Assembly (NCBI GenBank): GCA_947483075.1
Contig: CANKLE010000004.1
Location: forward strand, 143,995-207,994
DNA length: 64,000 bases
DNA from: Flavobacteriaceae bacterium
Lineage (GTDB): Bacteria > Bacteroidota > Bacteroidia > Flavobacteriales > Flavobacteriaceae
Direction: 5' to 3'
The notes under the pieces were generated by a model, which saw only the letters and a list, made by a program, of their open reading frames with translations, made no database searches and was not told the origin of the DNA. A program made the position numbers and the translations under genes. Below are positions 1 to 11,166 of the stretch, piece by piece; the stretch's first letter is position 1; each line of letters begins with the position of its first letter.

Positions 1-4152
<4,152 letters not shown>

Positions 4153-4345
4153 TGGACAAAATTTTGATTAAAAAAAAGTGATTTTTGTGCAATAACACGG
4201 TTTAATCTATACTTTCTTTTTGTAATCGATACATCTTTGAAATCAGAGATAAACAGGGATTTCTTTCTTCGTATTGATCAAAAACTTTTTCGTATTTTAA
4301 ACTACTTTATAATAAAACTTCTTATAATTTTATTATACGAAAAAT

Positions 4346-4383
4346 GGTTTAGGTCATTGAGCATGATACTCAAGACCTAAACC
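4346..4383 (-). terminator. Hairpin between rplL and rpoB (attenuator-like)
   Basis: A 10-bp perfect stem (GGTTTAGGTC at 4346-4355 with GACCTAAACC at 4374-4383) is extended by TTGAG/CTCAA around a 7-nt loop. In the direction of transcription it is followed by an A/T-rich run beginning ATTTTTCG. It lies just after the rplL stop. It could be a partial terminator or an RNase processing site, the role played by the rplL-rpoB spacer of E. coli. Confidence 0.65.
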
Positions 4384-4404
4384 TAGTTCCAAAACTGAGT
4401 GGGC

Positions 4405-4785
4405 TTATTTAAGCTCTACTACAGCTCCAGCTTCTTCTAAAGATTTTTTAAGCCCTTCAGCCTCATCTTTAGTTACACCTTCTTTCACGTTTGCAGGTGC
4501 TCCGTCCACTAAATCTTTAGCTTCTTTAAGACCTAAACCAGTTAATTCTTTAACTGCTTTTACTACTGCTAATTTAGAAGCACCAGAGTCTTTCAATACT
4601 ACTGTGAATTCAGTTTGCTCAGCAGCAGCAGGAGCATCTCCTGAACCACTAGCAGCAGGACCAGCAACTACAGCAGCAGCTGCAGGCTCGATTCCGTACT
4701 CGTCTTTTAAAATTGTTGCTAATTCATTAACTTCTTTAACTGTCAAGTTAACTAATTGTTCTGCGAATTGTTTCAAATCTGCCAT
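4405..4785 (-). CDS. rplL: 50S ribosomal protein L7/L12
   Basis: 126-residue stalk protein bL12. The N-terminal dimerisation domain ([22 protein letters not shown]) is followed by an Ala/Gly-rich hinge and the conserved C-terminal domain ([14 protein letters not shown], [28 protein letters not shown]) that recruits GTPase factors. It is the expected length and lies 68 bp after rplJ, in the L10-L12 order seen across bacteria. Confidence 0.98.
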   Translation of the reverse strand: MADLKQFAEQLVNLTVKEVNELATILKDEYGIEPAAAAVVAGPAASGSGDAPAAAEQTEFTVVLKDSGASKLAVVKAVKELTGLGLKEAKDLVDGAPANVKEGVTKDEAEGLKKSLEEAGAVVELK

Positions 4786-4853
4786 TTTTTCTATCGTTTT
4801 TAAATAGTTTGTAAAATATAATTTATTAAGTGCGCGCTTTGTAATAGTTATCT

Positions 4854-5369
4854 TTATTTTTCAGATAACGTTTTAAGAATTCCGGCCAATTTACCGCCGC
4901 TTGATTTAAGAGCAGAAACCACATTCTTAGCAGGTGATTGAAGCAATCCAATGATTTCTCCGATAACCTCGTCTTTCGATTTCAATGCGATTAACGCATC
5001 CAATTGGTGGTCGCCAATAAATACTGCTTGGTGGATAAAAGCTCCTTTTAATACAGGCTTATCCGATTTTTTACGGAATTCTTTGATAATCTTAGCAGGT
5101 ACGTTTCCGTTCTCTGCAATTAAGATGGAAGTATTTCCTTTCAATACGGTTGTTAAATCACCGTAATCATTATCGGAAGCCTCCATTGCTTTCTCAAGCA
5201 AGGTGTTTTTCACAACCGCTAATTCAATACCCGCTTTAAAACAAGCTCGGCGTAAATTAGAAGTTGATTCTGCATTTAAACCAGAAATATCTGCTATATA
5301 AACAACATTGGTTCCAGCTAATTGTGCAGTTAATTCTTCAATAACTCTTGATTTTTCTTCTCTAGTCAT
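4854..5369 (-). CDS. rplJ: 50S ribosomal protein L10
   Basis: 171-residue uL10, the base of the ribosomal stalk. Its C-terminal helix carries L7/L12 dimers. The N-terminal [17 protein letters not shown] and the central [10 protein letters not shown] and [14 protein letters not shown] match the family. Only 22 bp separate it from rplA, so any L10 autoregulatory leader would have to lie inside or across that junction. Confidence 0.97.
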   Translation of the reverse strand: MTREEKSRVIEELTAQLAGTNVVYIADISGLNAESTSNLRRACFKAGIELAVVKNTLLEKAMEASDNDYGDLTTVLKGNTSILIAENGNVPAKIIKEFRKKSDKPVLKGAFIHQAVFIGDHQLDALIALKSKDEVIGEIIGLLQSPAKNVVSALKSSGGKLAGILKTLSEK

Positions 5370-5391
5370 AATAAAATAGTTTAACTACCAA

Positions 5392-6081
5392 TTATACTGC
5401 TTTAGGGTCCAAAGGAATAGCAGGACTCATTGTGCTAGACAAGTGAATACTTTTGATGTATGTACCTTTAGCCGCAGTTGGTTTAAGTTTAATTAATGTT
5501 TGAATGATTTCGTGTGCATTGTCTACGATCTTGTCGGCCTCAAAAGAAATTCTTCCGATTCCTGCGTGTACAATTCCTGTTTTATCTACTTTAAAGTCGA
5601 TTTTACCTGCTTTTACTTCTTGAACTGCTTTCGCAACGTCCATAGTAACTGTACCTGTTTTAGGGTTTGGCATTAAACCTCTAGGTCCTAAAATACGACC
5701 TAATGGACCTAATTTACCCATTACAGCAGGCATAGTGATGATTACATCAATATCAGTCCAACCGTCTTTAATTTTTTGTAAATAATCATCTAAACCTACG
5801 TGGTCTGCACCAGCAGCTTTAGCTTCAGCTTCTTTATCAGGAGTAACTAAGGCCAAAACGCGGACGTCTTTTCCTGTACCGTGAGGCAATGTTACTACTC
5901 CTCTTACCATTTGATTTGCTTTTCTAGGATCAACTCCCAAACGAACTGCAATATCTACTGATTCGTCAAATTTCGCAGAAGCAATAACTTTTAAAAGGGC
6001 CGAAGCATCTTTTAAGGAGTACTGTTTGTTCTTTTCAATTTTTGAAGCAGCTTCTTTTTGCTTTTTTGTCAATTTTGCCAT
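5392..6081 (-). CDS. rplA: 50S ribosomal protein L1
   Basis: 229-residue uL1, the mobile L1-stalk protein that binds 23S rRNA and releases deacylated tRNA. Conserved blocks are [39 protein letters not shown] and [17 protein letters not shown]. It follows rplK by 13 bp and is presumably cotranscribed with it. Confidence 0.98.
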   Translation of the reverse strand: MAKLTKKQKEAASKIEKNKQYSLKDASALLKVIASAKFDESVDIAVRLGVDPRKANQMVRGVVTLPHGTGKDVRVLALVTPDKEAEAKAAGADHVGLDDYLQKIKDGWTDIDVIITMPAVMGKLGPLGRILGPRGLMPNPKTGTVTMDVAKAVQEVKAGKIDFKVDKTGIVHAGIGRISFEADKIVDNAHEIIQTLIKLKPTAAKGTYIKSIHLSSTMSPAIPLDPKAV

Positions 6082-6094
6082 GTCTTTTTTCTAA

Positions 6095-6532
6095 TTAAAA
6101 AGGAGCGTCTCCCGTTACAGTTATACCCATAGATCTAGCTGTTCCTGCGATCATGCTCATAGCAGATTCGATAGTGAATGCATTTAAATCGACCATTTTG
6201 TCATCAGCAATTGTTCTGATTACGTCCCAAGTAACGCTAGCTACTTTTTTACGATTTGGCTCACCAGAACCAGACTTTAGCTTCGCTGCATCCATTAACT
6301 GAACCGCAGCTGGCGGAGTTTTTACAACGAAATCGAAAGATTTATCCTTGTAAACTGTAATTTGCACAGGGCAAACTTTGCCGGCTTTATCTTGGGTTCT
6401 CGCATTAAATTGCTTGCAGAACTCCATGATATTAACCCCAGCAGCTCCCAAAGCAGGTCCAACCGGTGGCGACGGGTTCGCAGCACCTCCCTTAACTTGT
6501 AGTTTAACTACTTTACTAATTTCTTTAGCCAT
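6095..6532 (-). CDS. rplK: 50S ribosomal protein L11
   Basis: 145-residue uL11 of the GTPase-associated centre. The family signature is complete: [37 protein letters not shown], and C-terminal [12 protein letters not shown]. The 70-bp leader between nusG and this gene contains a modest inverted repeat (CACATC/GATGTG). Confidence 0.98.
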   Translation of the reverse strand: MAKEISKVVKLQVKGGAANPSPPVGPALGAAGVNIMEFCKQFNARTQDKAGKVCPVQITVYKDKSFDFVVKTPPAAVQLMDAAKLKSGSGEPNRKKVASVTWDVIRTIADDKMVDLNAFTIESAMSMIAGTARSMGITVTGDAPF

Positions 6533-6602
6533 TTTTTTAAAAAAAATTTAGCACATCTATCAATTGGAAGCGATTGATGTGGTTTATATTAAGTGTAACA
6601 AA

Positions 6603-7157
6603 TTATACTTTTTCAACTTGCATAAAACTCAATTCTAATGGTGTTTTTCTTCCGAAAATTTTCACCATCACTTCAAGTTTACGCTTCTCTTCATTTATTT
6701 TTTCAACGGTACCGTTGAAGCCATTGAATGGTCCATCAATTACTTTAATGGTTTCACCCATGGTAAAAGGAATTGCATGCATATCCGTTTTTACGGCTAA
6801 TTCATCTACTTTTCCTAGCATACGGTTTACTTCTGAAGGTCTCAACGGAACAGGATCTCCGTTCTTTTCTGCACCCAAGAAACCAATAACACTAGTAACT
6901 GATTTAATAATGTGGGGAATTTCTCCAACAAGATGCGCTTCAATCATCACATAACCCGGAAAATAAACCTTGTCTTTGGTGATTTTTTTTCCATCACGTA
7001 CTTGCACCACCTTTTCGGTTGGAACCAGTACCTGAGAAATATAATCTCCCATACCCAATCGGTTGATTTCCGTTTCGATATAAGCTTTAACCTTATTTTC
7101 TTGGCCGCTTACTGCACGGACAACATACCATTTTTTCACATTATTCTCTGTCATCAC
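6603..7157 (-). CDS. nusG: Transcription antitermination factor NusG
   Basis: 184-residue NusG. The N-terminal NGN domain (KKWYVVRAVSGQENKVKAYI) contacts RNA polymerase. The C-terminal KOW domain (GETIKVIDGPFNGFNGTVEKI) binds S10 or Rho. A double ATG opens the gene and either could be the start. It lies 9 bp downstream of secE, the usual pairing. Confidence 0.97.
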   Translation of the reverse strand: MMTENNVKKWYVVRAVSGQENKVKAYIETEINRLGMGDYISQVLVPTEKVVQVRDGKKITKDKVYFPGYVMIEAHLVGEIPHIIKSVTSVIGFLGAEKNGDPVPLRPSEVNRMLGKVDELAVKTDMHAIPFTMGETIKVIDGPFNGFNGTVEKINEEKRKLEVMVKIFGRKTPLELSFMQVEKV

Positions 7158-7165
7158 AAAATTAA

Positions 7166-7360
7166 TTAAGCTTTAATCCAACTAAAAAATCCCGCAATTG
7201 ACTTCGCGCATAATTCATCAACTCCCCAAGTAGCCATAGCAAATAGGACCGAAAAAACTGCAACTACAATAGTTAGTCGTTGCACTTCTGCCCACTCTGG
7301 CCAAGTAGTGTTTGTTTTTAATTCTTCAAACGCTTCTGAGATATAATTTAAAACTTTCAT
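7166..7360 (-). CDS. secE: Preprotein translocase subunit SecE
   Basis: 64-residue single-span SecE. A short amphipathic helix (ISEAFEELKTNTTWPEWAEV) precedes one hydrophobic segment (LTIVVAVFSVLFAMATWGVD), the minimal form found in most bacteria. It is immediately followed by nusG and preceded by tRNA-Trp. Confidence 0.95.
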   Translation of the reverse strand: MKVLNYISEAFEELKTNTTWPEWAEVQRLTIVVAVFSVLFAMATWGVDELCAKSIAGFFSWIKA

Positions 7361-7376
7361 GTTATTTCTGTTTTAG

Positions 7377-7447
7377 CACGGGCGGAGAGATTCGAACTCC
7401 CATCAACGGTTTTGGAGACCGCTATTCTACCCTTGAACTACGCCCGT
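7377..7447 (-). tRNA. tRNA-Trp (CCA anticodon)
   Basis: Full cloverleaf on the minus strand. The acceptor stem ACGGGCG/CGCCCGT is perfect, the anticodon loop is CTCCAAA (anticodon CCA), and the T arm contains the GTTCGAA motif. The discriminator is G and no 3' CCA is encoded. It lies between tuf and secE. Confidence 0.96.
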
Positions 7448-7452
7448 TTAGT

Positions 7453-7484
7453 AAAAACCAGTGCCGTCAAAAAAACGACACTGG
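7453..7484 (-). terminator. Terminator after tuf
   Basis: A 10-bp stem (one G-U) is formed by 7475-7484 and 7458-7467 around a T-rich loop. On the transcribed strand it is followed by TTTTTA. It sits 22 bp after the tuf stop and just before tRNA-Trp, so it should reduce read-through from the tRNA-tuf unit into secE. Confidence 0.8.
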
Positions 7485-7506
7485 CTTTCTTATTTAATTT
7501 TTGAAA

Positions 7507-8694
7507 TTATTCAACAATTTCTGTAACCTGACCAGCACCAACTGTTCTACCACCTTCACGGATAGCGAAACGTAATCCTACGTTCATTGCAATTGTGCTT
7601 AATAAAGATACATCAATCGTTAAGTTATCACCAGGCATAACCATCTCTACCCCTGTAGGTAAAGTAATAACTCCTGTTACGTCAGTTGTACGTACGTAAA
7701 ACTGTGGACGGTAGTTATTGTGGAATGGTGTGTGACGACCACCTTCTTCTTTTTTCAAGATATAAACTTCCGCTTTAAATTTAGAGTGAGGTTTAACTGA
7801 ACCTGGTTTGATAATAACCATACCACGTTTGATATCCTCTTTTGCAATACCTCTTAATAAGATACCTGCATTATCTCCAGCCTCACCTCTATCCAAGATT
7901 TGACGGAACATTTCAATACCAGTTACTGTAGAAGTTAATTTCTCAGCACCCATACCAATGATTTCTACTGGATCACCTGTATTACAAATACCAGTTTCAA
8001 TACGACCTGTAGCAACAGTTCCACGACCAGTGATAGTAAATACATCTTCTACTGGCATTAAGAATGGTTTTGCAACGTCTCTGATTGGCTCTTCAATCCA
8101 AGCATCAACAGCAGCCATTAATTCAAGAATTTTTGGAGTCCAAACTGGATCGTTATTCAATCCACCCAAAGCAGAACCTTGAATAACAGGACTGTTGTCG
8201 CCATCATAATCATAAAATGACAACAAATCTCTGATTTCCATTTCTACTAATTCTAACAATTCCGCGTCATCAACCATATCCACTTTGTTCATGAATACAA
8301 CGATTCTTGGAATTCCAACTTGACGTCCTAAAAGGATGTGCTCACGTGTTTGTGGCATTGGTCCGTCAGTTGCAGCTACTACTAAAATAGCACCGTCCAT
8401 TTGAGCAGCACCTGTAACCATGTTTTTTACGTAATCCGCGTGACCAGGACAGTCAACGTGTGCGTAATGACGGTTAGCAGTTTCGTACTCTACGTGAGAA
8501 GTGTTGATAGTAATACCTCTTTCTTTTTCTTCTGGAGCATTATCAATTTGATCAAATGATTTTGCTTGACAGTAACCTGCATCAGACAATACTTTAGTAA
8601 TTGCTGCGGTTAAAGTGGTTTTTCCGTGATCTACGTGTCCAATCGTACCTATATTTAAGTGTGGTTTGGAACGATTAAAGGTTTCTTTTGCCAT
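7507..8694 (-). CDS. tuf: Elongation factor Tu
   Basis: 395-residue EF-Tu, the GTPase that delivers aminoacyl-tRNA to the ribosome. The P-loop [10 protein letters not shown], the switch [16 protein letters not shown] and the C-terminal domains ([27 protein letters not shown]) are all present. The upstream gap to tRNA-Thr shows no TAnnTTTG element, so it is probably transcribed with the upstream tRNA genes. Confidence 0.99.
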   Translation of the reverse strand: MAKETFNRSKPHLNIGTIGHVDHGKTTLTAAITKVLSDAGYCQAKSFDQIDNAPEEKERGITINTSHVEYETANRHYAHVDCPGHADYVKNMVTGAAQMDGAILVVAATDGPMPQTREHILLGRQVGIPRIVVFMNKVDMVDDAELLELVEMEIRDLLSFYDYDGDNSPVIQGSALGGLNNDPVWTPKILELMAAVDAWIEEPIRDVAKPFLMPVEDVFTITGRGTVATGRIETGICNTGDPVEIIGMGAEKLTSTVTGIEMFRQILDRGEAGDNAGILLRGIAKEDIKRGMVIIKPGSVKPHSKFKAEVYILKKEEGGRHTPFHNNYRPQFYVRTTDVTGVITLPTGVEMVMPGDNLTIDVSLLSTIAMNVGLRFAIREGGRTVGAGQVTEIVE

Positions 8695-8753
8695 TTTTAC
8701 TTAATTTAATCTTAGTTATTATTTATTAGTGTTCAAAAATTCTTTCAAATTTG

Positions 8754-8825
8754 AGCCAATGACGGGAATTGAACCCGTGACCTCTTCCTTACCAAGGAAG
8801 CACTCTACCCCTGAGCTACACCGGC
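8754..8825 (-). tRNA. tRNA-Thr (GGT anticodon)
   Basis: Cloverleaf on the minus strand. Acceptor GCCGGTG/CATTGGC (two G-U pairs), anticodon stem CTTCC/GGAAG with loop TTGGTAA (anticodon GGT), T arm with GTTCAATTCC. No CCA is encoded. It sits immediately upstream of tuf, the position of thrT in the E. coli thrU-tyrU-glyT-thrT-tufB unit. Confidence 0.95.
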
Positions 8826-8885
8826 AGTTTTCCTTGGAAAAAACAATACAATACTCCTACTGCTTGTAACTCCTTGTATTCTTGC

Positions 8886-9174
8886 ATTACCTCCCTGCGG
8901 TCGCAATCCTTTGCTGTTTCAGGATTACCTCCCTGCGGTCGCAATCCTTTGCTGTTTCAGGATTACCTCCCTGCGGTCGCAATCCTTTGCTGTCTCAGGA
9001 TTACCTTCCTGCGGCGGCAAACCTTTCTATTCTTGGATTACCTCCCTGCGGTCGCAATCCTTTCTATTCTTGGATTACCTCCCTGCGGTCGCAATCCTTT
9101 ACTGTCTCAGGATTACCTCCCTGCGGTCGCAATCCTTTACTGTCTCAGGATTACCTCCCTTCGGTCGGTCATCC
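8886..9174. repeat. Eight-copy 38-bp tandem repeat inside the tRNA operon
   Basis: Copies start at 8886, 8924, 8962, 9000, 9037, 9074, 9112 and 9150 (periods 38,38,38,37,37,38,38). Each carries ATTACCTCCCTGCGGTCGC then AATCCTTT and a short variable tail (GCTGTTTCAGG, CTATTCTTGG, ACTGTCTCAGG). Each repeat contains GGATT...AATCC as an imperfect hairpin. Copy 4 is diverged, copy 8 truncated. All three plus-strand frames stay open because the unit has no stop; none looks like a real protein. The array separates tRNA-Tyr from tRNA-Thr(GGT). Confidence 0.92.
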
Positions 9175-9193
9175 CGTAAGGGGGACCCTTACG
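9175..9193. repeat. Perfect 8-bp hairpin after the 38-bp array
   Basis: CGTAAGGG (9175-9182) and CCCTTACG (9186-9193) pair perfectly around a GGA loop. It is joined directly to the next, larger inverted repeat. Confidence 0.8.
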
Positions 9194-9254
9194 ACGTTTT
9201 TGTCTTCAAATTTTTATTAAAGCGAGCTTTATAAAAATTTGGCGACAAAAACGT
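9194..9254. repeat. 61-nt near-perfect inverted repeat abutting tRNA-Tyr
   Basis: Outer arms ACGTTTTTGTC (9194-9204) and GACAAAAACGT (9244-9254) are perfect. Inner arms AAATTTTTAT (9208-9217) and ATAAAAATTT (9231-9240) are perfect, and AAAGC/GCTTT closes the tip. Only a 3x3 internal loop and one bulged base are unpaired. The tRNA-Tyr 3' end is at 9257, so the hairpin begins 2 nt past the mature tRNA in the transcript. Confidence 0.88.
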
Positions 9255-9256
9255 TG

Positions 9257-9337
9257 TGGGGAGAGCAGGATTCGAACCTGCGAAGTTCACACAGCAGATT
9301 TACAGTCTGCCCTCGTTGGCCGCTTGAGTATCTCCCC
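9257..9337 (-). tRNA. tRNA-Tyr (GTA anticodon)
   Basis: Class II cloverleaf with a long variable arm. Acceptor GGGGAGA/TCTCCCC with discriminator A, anticodon stem GCAGA/TCTGC with loop CTGTAAA (anticodon GTA), T arm with GGTTCGAATCC. No CCA is encoded. It lies between the two tRNA-Thr genes of the operon. Confidence 0.96.
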
Positions 9338-9368
9338 AACTTTTATTATTGTTTACTATGCTTTTTAG

Positions 9369-9442
9369 AGCCGGCGGAGGGACTCGAACCCACGACCTGC
9401 TGATTACAAATCAGCTGCTCTAGCCAACTGAGCTACGCTGGC
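9369..9442 (-). tRNA. tRNA-Thr (TGT anticodon)
   Basis: Cloverleaf on the minus strand. Acceptor GCCAGCG/CGCCGGC has one A-C mismatch. The anticodon stem GCTGA/TCAGC carries the loop TTTGTAA (anticodon TGT), and the T arm has GGTTCGAGTCC. It is the first gene of the tRNA-tuf unit, behind the 9481-9510 promoter. Confidence 0.95.
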
Positions 9443-9451
9443 ATATACAAT

Positions 9452-9479
9452 AAAAAAAGTCCGCTATTTCTAACGGACT
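9452..9479 (-). terminator. Terminator of hpf within the tRNA leader
   Basis: A 9-bp stem (9458-9466 with 9471-9479, one G-U) with a GAAA loop is followed by seven T on the minus strand. It lies just downstream of the TACATTTG promoter of the tRNA unit. Transcripts coming from hpf carry the whole stem, whereas those starting here begin at or inside its 5' arm. Confidence 0.8.
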
Positions 9480-9480
9480 G

Positions 9481-9510
9481 CAAATGTATATCATTTTGTT
9501 TTTTAATCAA
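9481..9510 (-). promoter_or_regulatory. Promoter of the tRNA-tuf unit
   Basis: Minus-strand TACATTTG (9481-9488) is a perfect TAnnTTTG -7 element. A TTG (-33 element, 9508-9510) lies upstream with exactly 19 bp between them, the Bacteroidota consensus arrangement. The first gene downstream is tRNA-Thr(TGT). Confidence 0.8.
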
Positions 9511-9534
9511 AACATTTTTATTGAAAATTTTACG

Positions 9535-9837
9535 CTAAATATGCTCTCTTGTTTTTTCTTTTCTTTTCATTACCAAACGTTCCAAAGATTCGGTTGCCAA
9601 CTCCACTGCTTCTTCAAAAGTTTTGCACTGTTTTTTAACTATGAAATCATCTCCAGGTACATGAATTTTTATTTCTACTGTTTTATTTTCTTTATCACTG
9701 GTGTTTTCAACCTTTAAAAAAACATCTGAAGCAACAATTTTATCGTAGTACTTTTCTAATTTACTCATGCGTTCTTGAACAAATTCTACCAATTTTCGGT
9801 CAGCTGTAAAATTAACCGCGTGCACATTAACTTTCAT
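9535..9837 (-). CDS. hpf: Ribosome hibernation promoting factor, short form
   Basis: 100-residue HPF/RaiA-type protein (MKVNVHAVNFTADRKLVEFV, LVMKRKEKTREHI) that binds the 30S decoding region and inactivates ribosomes in slow growth. It has only the S30AE domain and lacks the C-terminal dimerisation domain of long HPF. It follows xerC by 31 bp and ends at its own terminator just before the tRNA promoter. Confidence 0.9.
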   Translation of the reverse strand: MKVNVHAVNFTADRKLVEFVQERMSKLEKYYDKIVASDVFLKVENTSDKENKTVEIKIHVPGDDFIVKKQCKTFEEAVELATESLERLVMKRKEKTREHI

Positions 9838-9868
9838 AATACTTTAATTTAAATTAAACAATACCAAA

Positions 9869-10765
9869 CTAGTTCTGGCTTCTGGGATGAGCGTTGCCGT
9901 AAATCTTTTTTAGTTCTGCTAAACTACTGTGCGTATAAACTTGCGTCGAGGCCAAACTAGAATGTCCTAATAATTCTTTTACCGAATTGATGTCGGCTCC
10001 GTTATTTAATAAGTGCGTGGCAAAAGTATGTCTCAATATATGTGGACTTCTTTTTACCTTCTCGGAGACATTACTAAAGTAATGATTTATTAGCCTGTAC
10101 ACAAAGGAATCATTCAATTTAACTCCTTTTTTTGTCAAAAAAAAGTGTTCTAAATCTTTAATCTGCTCTAGCTTAGATCGTTCAGTTAGATAACGTTTTA
10201 TTTGATCTACTAAAATTGAATGTATCGGAACTATTCTTTCTTTGTTGCGTTTTCCCAACACCTTAAGACTTGTGATTGCCGCATCAATACTACCCAATTT
10301 AAGTTGAATCAATTCGGCTCTACGAATACCGGTCGTGTAAAACAAATCTATGATTAATTTGTCGCGAGTGCCTTCAAACCCATCGGGAAAACTTAGAAAA
10401 TTCAACACTTGATTTACTTCGGTTTCAGAAAAAGGAATTTGTATTTTTTTGGGAGTTTTAAGCGCTTTGTGTTTTAATAAAGGACTGACCTCTATTTGCT
10501 TTGACTTCAATAAAAATTTGTAGTACGATTTTAGTGAGGCCACTTTTCTATTTACTGACGAGTTTGACAGCTCTTGATCTACCATCCAAACTATCCAACT
10601 TCTGATCTGACTGTAGTTTGCTTCAAGCAAGCTGCGTTGGTCAAATTCTTGTTTCAAGAAATCAGCAAAAAAGGACAAATCCCGACCATAGCCATTTACG
10701 GTATGCATAGAGTATTTTTTCTCTAGTGCTAAATAATCTTGAAAGGCTTGTTGCGTTTGATCCAT
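9869..10765 (-). CDS. xerC: Tyrosine recombinase XerC-like
   Basis: 298-residue site-specific recombinase. The N-terminal SAM-like core-binding domain (residues 1-90) precedes a catalytic domain with the full set R (TTGIRRAELI), K (LGKRNKERIVPI), HxxR (HILRHTFATHLLNNG), H (LLGHSSLAST) and Tyr (QVYTHSSL). It is the chromosome-dimer resolution type by length. It starts at 10765, directly beside the rpsU terminator, and continues into hpf. There is no nearby integrase-like cargo, so I read it as housekeeping. Confidence 0.9.
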   Translation of the reverse strand: MDQTQQAFQDYLALEKKYSMHTVNGYGRDLSFFADFLKQEFDQRSLLEANYSQIRSWIVWMVDQELSNSSVNRKVASLKSYYKFLLKSKQIEVSPLLKHKALKTPKKIQIPFSETEVNQVLNFLSFPDGFEGTRDKLIIDLFYTTGIRRAELIQLKLGSIDAAITSLKVLGKRNKERIVPIHSILVDQIKRYLTERSKLEQIKDLEHFFLTKKGVKLNDSFVYRLINHYFSNVSEKVKRSPHILRHTFATHLLNNGADINSVKELLGHSSLASTQVYTHSSLAELKKIYGNAHPRSQN

Positions 10766-10815
10766 AAAAAAACCGTTAGTATCAAAGGTATTAAACTTTG
10801 TGTACTAACGGTTTT
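10766..10815 (-). terminator. Terminator of rpsU, abutting the xerC start
   Basis: A 13-bp perfect stem (AAAACCGTTAGTA at 10769-10781 with TACTAACGGTTTT at 10803-10815) contains an inner CAAAG/CTTTG pair and is followed by a run of T on the minus strand. The T run ends at the xerC ATG, so xerC expression from the rpsU promoter would depend on read-through. Confidence 0.85.
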
Positions 10816-10834
10816 ATGTATTCGAAAATTACTA

Positions 10835-11029
10835 CTAACTTTCTAAATTGTCTCGCATGTTCTGAATGTAAGCCGCTTTCTGGATTTTCATTCTATTGGT
10901 CACAGAAGGTTTAATAAAAGCCTGACGTGCACGCAACTGACGAACAGTTCCAGTTTTGTCAAATTTTCTTTTATAGCGCTTTAATGCTCTATCGATATTT
11001 TCTCCGTCTTTAATTGGTATAATTAACAT
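10835..11029 (-). CDS. rpsU: 30S ribosomal protein S21
   Basis: 64-residue bS21 (MLIIPIKDGENIDRALKRYK, then RQLRARQAFIKPSVTNRMK). It has its own promoter (11060-11089), an unusually strong ribosome binding site and its own terminator. In Flavobacterium bS21 helps occlude the anti-Shine-Dalgarno end of 16S rRNA, and rpsU is known as the exception whose translation uses a strong SD. The sequence here fits that. Confidence 0.97.
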   Translation of the reverse strand: MLIIPIKDGENIDRALKRYKRKFDKTGTVRQLRARQAFIKPSVTNRMKIQKAAYIQNMRDNLES

Positions 11030-11040
11030 AATATAGACAC

Positions 11041-11046
11041 CTCCTC
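11041..11046 (-). promoter_or_regulatory. Strong Shine-Dalgarno of rpsU
   Basis: Minus-strand AGGAGG (extended GAGGAGGTG) lies 11 nt before the rpsU ATG. Strong SD motifs are rare in this lineage. Its conservation on rpsU matches the published feedback model, in which ribosomes lacking bS21 translate rpsU. Confidence 0.85.
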
Positions 11047-11059
11047 TCGTTAAGGCCGC

Positions 11060-11089
11060 AAATGTAATTAATAATTAATAAGTAACAAT
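11060..11089 (-). promoter_or_regulatory. Promoter of rpsU
   Basis: Minus-strand TACATTTG (11060-11067) with TTG at 11087-11089 and a spacer of exactly 19 bp, identical in form to the tRNA promoter at 9481. The spacer itself is made of 7-bp repeats. Confidence 0.78.
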
Positions 11090-11101
11090 TAATAATTTAA
11101 A
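11067..11101. repeat. 7-bp-period AATTAAT array upstream of rpsU
   Basis: Five consecutive heptamers: AATTAAT, AATTAAT, AAGTAAC, AATTAAT, AATTTAA. It overlaps the spacer and -33 region of the rpsU promoter. Beyond it, 11136-11151 holds a TCCCGA/TCGGGA inverted repeat; nothing else is recognisable before the acyl-CoA dehydrogenase stop. Confidence 0.7.
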
Positions 11102-11166
11102 AAACTTTCCTGTAGCAGTACTATTTGGGCTTTGGTCCCGAAGCCTCGGGATTCAATATTGCCAAA

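Noticed and set aside
6533..6602. L1 or L11 autoregulatory leader before rplK
   Set aside because: Only a weak 6-bp inverted repeat is visible; no match to a known ribosomal-protein leader.
8886..9174. CRISPR array
   Set aside because: The whole 38-bp unit is repeated with no unique spacers, and no cas gene is present.
8874..9234. Three overlapping plus-strand reading frames of about 100-112 residues with repeated peptides
   Set aside because: They are the three frames of the 38-bp repeat, which has no stop codon; no start signal and no protein-like composition.
9869..10765. xerC as an integrase of a mobile island
   Set aside because: No attachment repeats or cargo genes nearby; gene order with rpsU and hpf is the housekeeping one.
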